DNA from: Procambarus clarkii
Lineage: Eukaryota; Arthropoda; Malacostraca; Decapoda; Cambaridae
Direction of reading: 5' to 3'
Length of the DNA stretch: 64,000 nt
Assembly (NCBI RefSeq): GCF_040958095.1
Contig: NC_091173.1
Location: forward strand, 20,015,082-20,079,081
A program made the translations under genes and the position numbers. Shown here piece after piece: positions 8,967 to 19,419 of the stretch; positions within the stretch are counted from its first letter, which is position 1; each line of letters opens with the position of its first letter. The notes below the pieces were generated by a model, which was not told the DNA's origin, made no database searches, and worked only from the letters and a program-made list of their open reading frames with translations.

Positions 8967-11900
8967 TTATTCTTTCGTCATCTCTTCAATGTCATGGTTG
9001 AGTTCCAACACCTGCTTGACGAGATCTTCGTCTAGTAGAAGGCGCGCCAGAGTCACGAGGCTACTGCGAAGGTCGGATGATGGCCTGCCCGTCTGATCTG
9101 CGATGGCTGCTAATGCTTCTTCAACTTCACTCTGCTCATCATTGACCAAGAAGTAACTTAAGGGCCGTTTTACATGTCTCACAAGTCCATTGACTTTGTG
9201 GAAAAATGTGACCGATGTGTTGTAAGAAGTCCGCGTGGGGAAGTAGAGTCCACAGATAAGATTACCTTGGGCGTCACGCCCCAGTAGAGACTTGAACGGC
9301 TCTACAAGGTTGCGACGTTCAGCAATGTCTACAGTAGACAGGAATGGTCTAGAGACGTGAATTACACTTGTGGTACATTTGTTGGGCTTTCCTTCCCTCT
9401 CCTCTACCATACGCCACGACACAAAAGCGTAATTATCCTGCCAAAAGCTGTATTGGAATGTACGGTGAACGTCCGAACGTGCAGAGCAGCCTTTAATGGG
9501 GCCAGACTGCGGCGAGAGGCCATCCTCCATGACGGTGATGGGCTCTCCGACATGATAGCCTGGGTCGAAGAGCAGCACGCCCGCACGACCCGCGACACGG
9601 ATCCTCACGCATAACAATACGTGTTCCTTGAGGCACCGTGCCACCACAGGTTCCTTCAGTGACGAGAAGGACTCCAATTCTGTAACTTCTTCCTCGCATG
9701 ATACCTGTATGAAGAAAACGGAAATTTATATAAAACTACTTTGAAAAATATGTTCTTACCCTGCATTTTCACCCCCACCCCCAAACCCACAAACCTTTAT
9801 CCCACTACCCGTATATTAACTATCTCCCACTATTACGGACTCACCATAACCCGTGCTACATGGACATTTCATTCCGAGTAGCTAAAAACAATATATTACA
9901 CTACTTCATAATGAACATGGACGGACCGAAACCGTTGTTCATTTTCTCAAGTGAGGTTTAACTATAAATTACAGTACTTACCGGATACGTTGCATCCTTG
10001 AGGCCTGGATAATGTGCTTCCAGCACAGATAGTCTAGTGGCGAGGTCTGAAGAGAGTCCAACACACGTGTACCTGCCAGTCAGTACAGGGGGATCGTAGT
10101 CACGGTAGAACTCTAGCAACGCCGGATAGTCTTCTCTCGAGGATAGATAACTTTTCCCAAAACTAGAAAAACAATAGGGTGAACAAAATTTTTATTTTAT
10201 ATACACCATATTTTTTTTTCCTCTTTAACAACTTAAAAGCTAGAGAGTAGTTAGTTTAGTTCATTTATTATGCACCCCATACACATTTGTGGGCGGTAGT
10301 AGAAAGGGTTACAGAGGCACATAATGTGCCTCTAATGGGGTTCAGGGACTGAACCCCATAAAGCTTTAACAGGGACTGAACCCCACAATTCATTTAGCCA
10401 AGCAACTTACGCAATGAAGTTAGAAATGGTGTCATATGGGAGAGAGGCGAGGGCTCTGCGGAGATGGTAGCCGACGCGCACCAAGAAAATCTTGTACTGC
10501 TGTTGACAGTTGAAAGTTACTTCGGGACGTCCGCATCCCCACTCCGGCAAGGGTAGAGGGCGATCTACTGGCCACTCGTCTTCATTCCACACGCTGTCAT
10601 CGTCGCTGTCTTCGTCAGCAGCAAGGGAGGCGTTTAGTGCTGCTCGTTCGCCGAGGCTAATTTCTGAAGTACTGACGCCACTGTGATAGCCGGATGACGC
10701 TGACGTCCGCCAGTCACTACCCGTCTGCAGGTCTCTCACTTCGCAGCGGTACTCTCTGTCGCTAAAAGCGCGAGAAATATTTACACAAGGGAAAAATCAA
10801 TTATATTTATAATATATACATCAGTTTCCGCAATACTAGACAAGGTACTGTACTACAAAATGAGAAGGTTCGTTGTAACCCGATAGTGCTTACCTAGTTT
10901 CGCTGCAAGAGTCTTGTGATTCGGGACCAGAAGTTTCCGAGATAATCGAGGCAAAAGTTGAACCGACTTTATGTCGGGAACACAATGGGTGCTTCCGGTC
11001 GAGTCAACTGGGCCACGTGTTGCCGAGTCTAGTGTAGTGATCAACGGGAGGCACGGCTGCCCCCGTACTTGGTGACGGGGAGGCCATCTCTAGGGGTCTG
11101 CTGCCGTGACCAGTTTTGATGCTACTGCCAAGTAACATGCTCGCTGGAATATAAAAATGCACATTTTAGCTTACTCTCAAGTAGTATCTATAGGTAATGT
11201 TTCAACAAATTTAAAGGGTGCGTCATTCTTATGGCTAAGGAACTTTTGTTAGTAGAACCGGCAAATTTCTTGCCAGTTCTACTCGATACCTACAATATTA
11301 GCCGTCTTCCAGCGTCTGAAAGAACCTTGGGTCTATCCTACCCAAGTTATGTTGGGGGAAGGGGGGGGGGGTTGAAAGGCCCAAGTGCTTTAAGAACATA
11401 AGAACATAAGAACAAAGGTAACTGCAGAAGGCCTATTGGCCCATACGAGGCAGCTCCTATTCTATAACCACCCAATCCCACTCATATACTTGTCCAACCC
11501 GTGCTTGAAACAATCGAGGGACCCCACCTCCACAATGTTACGCGGCAATTGGTTCCACAAATCAACAACCCTGTTACTGAACCAGTATTTACCCAAGTCT
11601 TTCCTAAATCTAAACTTATCCAATTTATATCCATTGTTTCGTGTTCTGTCCTGTGTTGATACTTTTAATACCCTATTAATATCCCCCCGGTTATGTCCAT
11701 TCATCCACTTGTAAACCTCTATCATGTCACCCCTAACTCTTCGCCTTTCCAGTGAATGCAACTTAAGCTTTGTTAATCTTTCTTCATATGAAAGATTTCT
11801 AATTTGGGGAATTAACTTAGTCATCCTACGCTGGACACGTTCAAGTGAATTTATATCCATTCTATAATATGGCGACCAAAACTGAACTGCATAATCTAAA

Positions 11901-14890
11901 TGGGGCCTAACTAGAGCAAGATATAGCTTGAGAACCACACCAGGTGTCTTGTTACTAACGCTGCGATTAATAAATCCAAGTGTCCGATTTGCCTTATTAC
12001 GAACATTTATGCATTGATCCTTTTGTTTTAAATTCTTACTAATCATAACTCCCAGATCCCTTTCGCAATCCGACTTCGCAATCACAACACCATCTAGCTC
12101 GTATCTTGTAACTCTATCATCATTACCTAACCTCAGAACTTTACATTTATCAGCATTAAACTGAATCTGCCAATCCTTTGACCATTTCAAAACCCTATCT
12201 AGATCAACTTGAAGTGATAGTGAGTCCTCCTCCGAATTAATTTCCCTACCGATTTTCGTATCATCGGCAAATTTGCAAATGTTGCTACTCAAACCTGAAT
12301 CTAAATCATTTATATATATTATAAACAACAGAGGTCCCAGGACAGAGCCTTGAGGCACTCCACTTACAACATTTTCCCACTCTGACTTGATTCCATTTAT
12401 ACTAACTCTGTTTCCTTTGGTATAGCCATGCCCTAATCCAGCTTAATATAGCACCCCCAATACCATGAGACTATTTTTTTAATCAGTCTTTCATGTGGCA
12501 CTGTATCAAAAGCTTTGCTAAAGTCAAGGTATACAACATCGCAATCCTTACCACTATCAACTGCCTCAACAATGCTAGAATAAAAAGATAACAAATTTGT
12601 TAAACATGAACGGCCATTTATAAAACCATGTTGCGACTCAATTATTAATTTATGTTTTTCAAGATGAAGACGAATTTTATTTGCTATTATAGATTCGAGT
12701 AACTTTCCCACAATAGATGTTAGGCTAATTGGTCGATAGTTAGACGCAAGTGATCTATCTCCTTTCTTAAAAACTGGTATCACATTAGCAACTTTCCAAA
12801 ACTCTGGCACTCTGCCTGACTCTATTGATTTATTAAATATGGTTGACAGTGGGTCACAAAGCTCCTCTTTGCATTCTTTAAGCACCCTAGCAAACACTTC
12901 ATCCGGCCCTGGGGATTTGTTTGGTTTGAGTTTTACTATTTGTTTAAGAACATCCTCCCTGGTAACTGCTAAACTCGTCAACCTGTCCTCGTCCCCACCC
13001 ACATAGACTTGTTCGGCTGAAGGCATATTGTTAAGTTCCTCTTTAGTAAATACAGATACAAAATATTTATTAAAAATACTACTCATCTCTTCATCACTAT
13101 CTGTTATTTGACCTGTCTCAGTTTTTAATGGACCTATCCTTTCCCTAGTCTTAGTACGATATAACTGAAAAAACCCTTTAGGATTTGTCTTTGCTTGCCC
13201 TGCTATGCGAACTTCATAGTTTCTTTTTGCTTTCCTTATCTCTTTTTTAACATTTCTAACCAGTTGTACGAATTCCTGTTCTAAAGTGACCTCCCCATTT
13301 TTAATCCTTTTGTACCAAGCTCTCTTTTTACCTATAAGGTTCTTCAAATTCTTTGTTATCCACTTTGGGTCATTAGTATACGATCTATTCAATTTGTATG
13401 GTATACTACGTTCCTGTGCTTTGTTTAGAATATTCTTAAATAAGTTATATATTGAATCCACATCGAAATCCCCATTTAAGTCACCTATCGCTGGGTTCAT
13501 GTCTCGCTCCAAGACCGGCCCACACCCCATACTCAAGCCTTTCCAATCAATTTGACCCAAAAAATTTCTTAGGCTATTAAAATCAGCTTTTCGAAAATCT
13601 GGCACTTTAACAGAATTTTCTCCTACTGGTCTATTCCATTCTATGCTAAATCTGATTTCTTTGTGATCACTGCTCCCTAGCTCACTCCCTATTTCGATGT
13701 CATTTATTTGCGTTTCCCTGTTAGTTAACACTAAATCTAAAATATTATTTTCCCGTGTTGGTTCCTTAATGTGTTGCGTAAGAAAGCAATCGTCAATTAA
13801 TTCTTTAAGGCACTTCTGGTCCCATGCCTGCGAGATTTTTACCAAATTTTGACTAGACGCGTTGCCTGTCGCGTTTTGAAGGTTCTCGTCCATTTTTAAG
13901 ACTAGTGGATGTGTATCAGCGGTTGGAGGGCGAGGAACGTGGAGGGATATGGGTGTAGGATATTACATATATTAGTCAGTCAGCAACTGTACTCTAGGTA
14001 CAAGTAAACTATAGTCAGTCGCTACGGGTACACATTATCTTTGTAGTTCCCCTTTAAAACTAATTTTTTTATCCAGCAGGTTCTGTGAAAACTGGTAAAG
14101 TTTGATAAACTGGCTGTCAGATGACGGGGCTTCCGATAGAATACAGTATACAGACTCCGCCTTCCCCCCCCCCCCCCACACACACACACATTTCGTCACG
14201 TATCAAGTTATGCAACCATCAAACAGTTTCACGAGTAATGGTTACCATTACAACACTTTGGTAAAATATTCCACCCAACTAGTGTAAAGATTTGTTGGAA
14301 ATTCTGTTACCGTCGCAAGAACCTAATTCGGGAACTTCAAATAGTGCAAGTTTGTTACAAATTATTAATAGAGGTAAAAATTTAAGCACAAGGTAGGTTG
14401 AATAGGAGGAGGAAAGTTGGGAGAGGGGTTAAAGAGGGAGAAATGCCGACTAGAACACTAATCAGACGGGGTGGGAAAGAATTATTTGTTCTATCCCTTG
14501 AACAAGGGATGGAACCTTTCAGTAAAGGATATTACGGTACTTCAGATTTAGTTCAAGGGCGTTGAGGGGAGGGGGATGGGGGGGGGGGCGCAGGTAAGGC
14601 CACAGCCAGGGTGGCTTCCGGTGAAGTTGAACAGTTATTTCCAGATTAAGTTCACCGCCGAGGTTATCAAGGCCATTAACATTTCCTTTATAACCCGCAA
14701 GATCACAAACATTAAACAAAAAGTCCACGATTAAGTAAGTAAATAACCACACGTTAACACTTGAGAAGTCAAGACACTGTTACACAACGCCGTGATATGA
14801 ACTTTCCAAATGTGGCAATAGATAATCCGCAGCGAACCACTTCCCGCCACTGCGCTACTCACCCATGGATGACGCCGCAGGTAGTGAGTG
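8967..14890 (-). CDS. Five-exon gene for an unrecognised protein with a candidate Cys-His-Asp papain-like/NAT-like fold
   Basis: The exons on the minus strand are about 14890-14863 (coding only ATGG), 11143-10894, 10761-10411, 10162-9982 and 9704-8967 (TAA stop). The coding total is 1524 nt (507 residues) and every phase agrees. The N-terminal 190 residues are Ser-rich and acidic. The core (about 175-430) contains a YTCVGL segment with Cys235, KEHVLL with His290, and LLFDPGYHV with Asp309. This order and setting match the triad of arylamine N-acetyltransferase/transglutaminase-type folds, but the family is an inference. The C-terminal tail is helical and acidic. There is one in-frame TGA at codon 48 (11006-11004) in exon 2, so the allele may be broken, misassembled or differently initiated. 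I do not know a named homologue. Intron 1 carries a LINE; intron 3 begins inside a dispersed repeat. Confidence 0.7.
10250..10410. repeat. Dispersed 'GCACCCCATAC' repeat forming the 5' part of intron 3
   Basis: The repeat starts TTAGTTTAGTTCATTTATTA and continues through GCACCCCATAC, GGGCGGTAGT and GGGTTACAGAGGCAC to CCCCACAATTCATTTAGCCA. The fullest copy is the insertion at 60131-60412. Other copies start near 20513 and 58150. Here the repeat ends at AAGCAACTTAC, whose reverse complement is the splice donor GTAAGTTGCTT of exon 3. It covers 160 of the 248 bases of the intron. Confidence 0.75.
11394..13900 (-). mobile_element. 5'-truncated CR1-like LINE with reverse transcriptase
   Basis: The minus strand carries two open blocks: 13893-12433 (486 codons) and 12358-11462 (298 codons). 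The first begins in the C-terminal part of an APE endonuclease domain (ELGSSDHKEIRF) and continues into the reverse transcriptase (NYRPISLTSIVGKLLES, VYLDFSKAFDTVPHERL). The second has MPQGSVLGPLLFIIYINDL and the catalytic FADDTKI block, and ends with a CR1-type C-terminus. Between them (about 12480-12360) the frame shifts twice, so the copy is not intact. The 3' end is a run of ATAAGAAC-type 8-mers at 11394-11417, as in CR1 elements. ORF1 and most of the endonuclease are missing. It sits in intron 1 of the Cys-His-Asp gene, on the same strand as the gene. Confidence 0.9.
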
Positions 14891-14930
14891 AGTAATGGCG
14901 TCGCCAGCCGGCCTTATATACCCGCGCCCT
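14863..14930 (-). promoter_or_regulatory. TATA-box promoter and split start codon of the Cys-His-Asp gene
   Basis: On the minus strand TATATAAGGC lies at 14920-14911 in a GC-rich context. A pyrimidine/CACT-rich initiator region follows at 14895-14880. ATGG at 14866-14863 is followed directly by a consensus donor, GTGAGT (14862-14857). The distance from the TATA box to the inferred start site is about 25-30 bases. The ATGG leaves phase 1, which fits the acceptor of exon 2 (CG|AGC) to give Met-Ala-Ser. Confidence 0.65.
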
Positions 14931-15520
14931 CACCACCGCCTCACGCGTTGCCACCTACATTTGAAGACCTGAATACATTTGTTCATTTGATATATCACTT
15001 TATTGTGACTTCTGTGTGTATTTGTTATTGTTTAAACTGGTTTTGTTTGGTGATGGGCGTAAAGCCTATCAACCAAGAGCGGGTAGCTTTTAGCTTTATA
15101 TACTTTATAAGTAGCTTTATATACTTGTAAAGTATACTTTAGTTCTAAGCATAGTCCGAGAACTGGCATAAACCTCTTGAAGAAATAATGTGCTATCTAG
15201 GTGTACTTAAGTTACCTGTAGGGGATGATAGCTCATACACTCTCAAAAGTCTTTACTTAATCTTATATCAAATTACCTAACTTTATACACATAATTTTAC
15301 TGAAGCGTTTTTACGTGAAACCCGATAAGTTATATACAATAAACATTATATATCAAGTAAACCTTTTCATTAATATTTATTTAAAAATATTTAAAGCCTT
15401 TAATTCATTTAAAAATGAAAAGGAAGTGTCAGAGTGGCAGCGTCGGTAAATTGCGCAAGTGCTGATTGTCCGCCATGACGCAACGCTGCGTCACCTGGGA
15501 GACTCCACACATGTGCGTGT

Positions 15521-15522
<2 letters not shown>

Positions 15523-15575
<53 letters not shown>
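15523..15575. repeat. (CA)n microsatellite
   Basis: About 26 uninterrupted CA dinucleotides. On the minus strand they create a spurious Cys-Val-repeat reading frame. Confidence 0.97.
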
Positions 15576-15579
<4 letters not shown>

Positions 15580-15704
15580 TACACCAGTTGATTGACAGTT
15601 GAGAGGCGGGACCAAAGAGACAAAGGTTAACCCCGCAAGCACAATTAGGTAAGTACAATTAGGCAATTAGGTAAGTACACACACAAGCCGTCTACAAGGC
15701 TTGT

Positions 15705-15782
15705 TAACAAGACCACACACTAGAAGTTGAAGGGACGACGACGTTTCGGTCCGTCCTGGACCATTCTCAAGTCGATTGAGAA
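15705..15782. mobile_element. Half of a foldback repeat (copy of the 41.8-kb element)
   Basis: ACCACACACTAGAAGTTGAA, then GACGACGTTTCGGTCCGTCC and GGACCATTCTCAAGTCGATT match one arm plus centre of the foldback at 41791-41934. The second arm is absent; the sequence runs directly into a LINE fragment. Confidence 0.55.
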
Positions 15783-16040
15783 TTCTATACCCATTCTATA
15801 CCCATTGTTTCGTGTTCTATCTTGTGTTGATACTTTTAATACCCCTATTAATATCCCCTTTGTTATGCCCATACATTCACTTATAAGCCTCTATCAACGT
15901 CACCCCTAACTCTTCGCCTTTCTAGAGTATGTAATTTAAGCTTTGTCAATCTTTCTTCATATGACAGGTTTCTAATTTGAGGGATTAATTTTGTCATCCT
16001 ACACTGGAGGTTTTCTAGTGAATTTCTATTGGGGATAGAA
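15783..16040 (-). mobile_element. CR1-like LINE 3' fragment
   Basis: This matches the region 11620-11840 of the larger LINE: CCCATTGTTTCGTGTTCTAT, GTGTTGATACTTTTAATACC, CTAACTCTTCGCCTTTC, CTTTCTTCATATGA and TTTGTCATCCTACACTGG. On the minus strand it encodes the C-terminal RRMTKLIP-to-RTRNNGYK part of the polymerase, degenerate and truncated. Confidence 0.8.
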
Positions 16041-16265
16041 TTTCAGGGATGAATGAAGCTTCAGCTACTAGACTAATGAGAGGCGAGGGAGCTGATGAAT
16101 TAATCCTCTGACTTCAAAAGGTGGGAAGAAATGCATGTGAAAGCATAGTAAGATCCTTATGTTCTAATGTTACAAAGAATGATGTCCTTCAAGAATGTAT
16201 TTAATTGCCAAAGAAACAATTAACACCAACATGGGAGAATACAAAGTAGATGCAGCAATGGTCAA

Positions 16266-16430
16266 CATGGTCAAAAGGAGTTTCAACTCCTTTTGACCAT
16301 GTCGTAGCTCAGTCGATTAAGGCAGCGTCTGGGATGCTCTCGGACGCAGGTTCGAATCCTCGTCACGGCCCTTGTGGATTTGTTCATTTGATGCATCACG
16401 CAATTGTGATTTCTGTGTGTATTGATAATC
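16266..16430 (+). mobile_element. tRNA-derived SINE with a hairpin at its 5' side
   Basis: A pol III A box (TAGCTCAGTCGATTAAGGCA at 16305-16324) and a B box (GGTTCGAATCC at about 16350) sit in a tRNA-like head. The head is followed by CCCTTGTGGATTTGTTCATT and a GATGCATCAC tail. Partial copies of the same tail lie at about 8635-8700, 14970-15030 and 18132-18186. Just upstream, 16266-16301 is a near-perfect palindrome (CATGGTCAAAAGGAGTT and its complement). The anticodon arm and acceptor stem do not close properly, so it is not a tRNA gene. Confidence 0.75.
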
Positions 16431-16479
16431 GACATCGTCTTATCCACATCCTCCACACATTTTAAGTCACTGAGAAGCA

Positions 16480-17530
16480 ATATCTCCTTAGTCAGAGGCT
16501 CCCAACATTCTGAAATTTCTTCTTGCTCAGCACTTGTACACACCCCTATCGTAGGTAACTCTTAACAATGTCTTCCAATTCTATTTTTGTAAACCATTTT
16601 TTCTGAGCTTCTTCGTCAACATTTTCCACCACACGGGGTTGAACACTGCCATCATTAGTGGATAGTTCATTTTCCTGAGACTCTTCCATCCACTTCCTGA
16701 CTTTCTTCACCCTAACCCTGATAATTCCCTCCCCACTACACACTATCTGTTTGCCATTGCTAATTTTTCGAGAGCTTCAATCCTCTTGTTCAACTTTTTG
16801 AGGTATTCCAAGATCTGTGTACCGACCGACCGCAGAGTCCGCGACGCTGCCCTGCACCTCATCTCCACCAGGGTACACTTTTTCGGCTTCGTTTCTTACT
16901 GCACTAGGCTATCCTTAAGCGTCGCCGTGCCTTTCTCGCAAAAGTTGGTCACAGAGACAAGTGTTGTCTTTCCACTGTTTATTCCTTGTTCCTGCTGTAC
17001 AATCTTGCCTTCCATCAGAGCCTCGTTTACTCTGCTTATGGTTACAGGCTTGGAATCTCTCACACGAAGCTCCATGGGACATATAGAGAGGAGCCAGCAT
17101 TGTGGATGCCTCGACAATTGCAGCAAGATGGCAAAATTTGTTCTCTTTTGTCAGTCCTGACTACACTGTCGTGAGTCATGTTTCTTTCCACAATACCAAC
17201 ATTTGGGGTCAAACGTCGCCGTCGATCACAACACACCCCCGCTCCTGTGCCAGGTAAGTCCACTACGGGCTCACCATAGCCCATGCTACTTGGAACTTTT
17301 TGTTCCCAGTAGCTGAATCTATAACAACAACGTCGATCACAACACTTCTTCACTCATCCATCACTGTCAGTATCACCTAACTCTCTGCGCAAACTTTCCC
17401 GTTTGTTCCTCCTGGTCATTGCTACCTGAAAAGGCCTGGACTCTTCTTGTTCATCCTCCATCTAAGTCACTCGTTCACAACTTTCTAAAGCGCTCCAAGA
17501 CTCGCTCTTCCGCGACCACGATCGACGTTT
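16480..17530 (-). pseudogene. Remnant of a retroelement ORF1 (zinc-knuckle) protein
   Basis: The minus-strand frames are interrupted. They show a CWYCGKKHDSRQC block (about 17205-17165), then CCNCRGIHNAGSS (about 17130-17090) and a charged segment around 16743-16546. Paired C-x2-C...H...C units of this kind occur in ORF1 proteins of non-LTR retrotransposons. Stops and frame changes show decay. It lies on the same strand as the LINE 3' fragment at 15.78-16.04 kb, and the two may derive from one element split by SINE insertion and deletion. Confidence 0.5.
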
Positions 17531-17754
17531 CTTGACTGTCCTGATGTGTGGTTTGGTCATCATAGATCTCTAGTACTGTGAGGTACTAGATTATCTCTAC
17601 TCTCCTCGATTGTGCTGCACCTGTTATTTCTTGTTTTGGTAAAGGTAGACTAAACAATAACGAAGCCAGGCGAATAATTTTAGGATGCCTAAGAAATGTT
17701 ATACTTGAAATAATGAGTACAATTCCCCTCTAAGGAATTGAAAGTAAAGAGTAT

Positions 17755-17965
17755 TAGGGGAATGAATTTCTGGTTGAGGCCTGGTCAGGGACCGGGACGC
17801 GGGGATGCTGAGCCCCGAAATCATCGCAAGGTAACCGCAAGGTAAAGTCATGCGAATGACCGTAGCATATCAATAAGGACTCCACAATATGGCACGGAAG
17901 AGCTCCCACATCTGAAACCTTGATAACTTGCCTTGATCGAGGCGTCGGCAGACGGCCTCGATTCA
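17755..17965. repeat. Probable dispersed repeat (GC-richer block)
   Basis: A GC-richer block (GGCCTGGTCAGGGACCGGGA, GCGGGGATGCTGAGCCCCGA, CAAGGTAACCGCAAGGTAAA) sits in AT-rich DNA. It has no coding signature and no second copy in the window. It is called a repeat only because of its composition and sharp edges. Confidence 0.3.
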
Positions 17966-18099
17966 ATATATAGACAACTTTATAGCGCTTCGGAGTTCGT
18001 AAACAGGATGTTAAAGAAATACAAAGTAAGCCGCCATAACCGAGAAAAGATGAACAGATTTCATTCAGTAATTAGACCCTTGGGGAGGGGGGTGGGGTA

Positions 18100-18250
18100 G
18101 GGGTGGAACCTCGATAAAAGCCTAACATGTAAATGAACAAATCCACAAGGGCCGTGATGAGGGTCCGAACCTACGTCCGGAATGATCCTAACATGTACTG
18201 TACGTATAAACTGGCTTCCTGTCCCTCGACACAATGAATTATTATTAATT
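18100..18250 (+). mobile_element. SINE tail interrupted by a second, nested SINE
   Basis: GGAACCTCGATAAAAGCC and ACTGGCTTCCTGTCCCTCGACA belong to the tail of the SINE family seen at 38.23-38.48 kb. Between them, 18132-18186 is a 5'-truncated copy of the TTTGTTCATT-tailed SINE in reverse orientation. It is flanked by exact 11-bp duplications CCTAACATGTA (18121-18131 and 18187-18197). Confidence 0.8.
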
Positions 18251-18663
18251 AATATATTGGGAGGTTGGCCACCTGGTGGCGGTGTTGCTAAGCGTCGCGC
18301 CAGCCCGCCACTCAGGCGCCATCAGCGTCTCATAAGCCTCGGAGTTTCACCTCTTGTCTAAATATTAGTAAAAATCAGCGGGACTTGCTACATCTGCCTA
18401 TGAGGCCTCAGCATTACCTCTATAATTGATGTGATGGGCGGAATAATAATAATTTGCAATAATATTTATAAAAAAGCGCATTAATATTTTATGTAATAAC
18501 TACGATATTCTTGATATATAGTAGTTATGTTTGTTAAATATATTTGCGAGGGAAGCAGTAAAGCAACACAAGTTAAGTAAAAAGCAATAAATAATGAATA
18601 GAGGACGTAAAACAATAAATTATTGTCAATCAACTTTAATTACCCGAAATCCTTCAATGACAC

Positions 18664-18757
18664 TGACGTCATTATACCTTACCTGCATGACGTCATCACC
18701 TCAGCTGACGTCATTATACCGTACCTGCATATGACGTCACCACCTCAGCTGACGTCA
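18664..18757. promoter_or_regulatory. Cluster of five perfect CRE palindromes
   Basis: TGACGTCA occurs at 18664-18671, 18688-18695, 18706-18713, 18732-18739 and 18750-18757. The spacing alternates 24, 18, 26 and 18 bases, which shows duplication of a unit of about 42-44 bp (TGACGTCATTATACC, TACCTGCAT, CACCTCAGC). The octamer is the binding site of CREB/ATF bZIP factors. It lies about 3.8 kb upstream of the TATA promoter of the Cys-His-Asp gene and 5.4 kb beyond the stop of the receptor kinase. Regulatory use is inferred; it could also be a small tandem repeat that happens to contain the site. Confidence 0.7.
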
Positions 18758-19063
18758 TTAACTCAACCAACGACTTCCTCTAACATGGCGTGACCAATTT
18801 TCCTAGCAAATAACAAAGGTAATAACGACCTTACGAAATGTGAAAAAATAACGATAGACTACGCTATATTTTAAGAGCTGTAAGATAAGATAATTACCAG
18901 TGGAAGCTGGAAAAGTAAATTCATTGTTTAACCATTTTCATGTATATTTTATGATTCGGTCAGTGATTTTCGAGTTATTTAACCTTCATGCAGAGTGACT
19001 GAATACTCTCTCATGGTGAATCATTGTTGGAGCCATTGACGAGAGGGAAGGGGAGAGAGTGAG

Positions 19064-19066
<3 letters not shown>

Positions 19067-19157
<91 letters not shown>
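19067..19157. repeat. (GA)n microsatellite
   Basis: About 45 GA dinucleotides in a row. Read on the minus strand it gives a Leu-Ser-repeat frame, which is not a gene. Confidence 0.97.
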
Positions 19158-19160
<3 letters not shown>

Positions 19161-19419
19161 GATAAATCGTATATAAAAATATAAAATAATACAAAAAGTA
19201 TGTAGGCTACTAAACTATTTAGCATAAACCTATTTTTCAGTTGTATTAAATTTGGTCTTCCATCCTAGTCCTCTCAAATGAAGCTTGAATTAATGATGAT
19301 CACTTGTGACTTACTCAAGGACACGATGCTTCCTTTGTCTGCGTCGATCACCAGTGCTGAGGCCCTGAGCATGACATTACTCTATAATCTAGAGGTCTCA
19401 GTTAAGAAATTAACTTATG

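Noticed and set aside
11004-11006. TGA as a selenocysteine codon
   Set aside because: It lies in a low-complexity Ser-rich region rather than an active site, and no SECIS-like structure was identified downstream. Mutation or assembly error is simpler.
11462-13893. The two longest open frames of the left half as a host gene
   Set aside because: They are the polymerase of a truncated CR1-like LINE, with catalytic motifs and the terminal 8-mer repeat, and are frameshifted relative to each other.
15409-15666. Open frame with a Cys-Val run
   Set aside because: Produced by the (CA)n microsatellite.
16300-16380. A genuine tRNA gene
   Set aside because: A and B boxes are present, but the acceptor stem and anticodon arm do not fold, and tails of the same SINE recur in the window.
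18270-18292. GGCCACCTGGTGGCGG as a CTCF insulator site
   Set aside because: It resembles the core motif, but a single match without flanking context or conservation is not enough.
18986-19225. Open frame with a long Leu-Ser run
   Set aside because: Produced by the (GA)n microsatellite.
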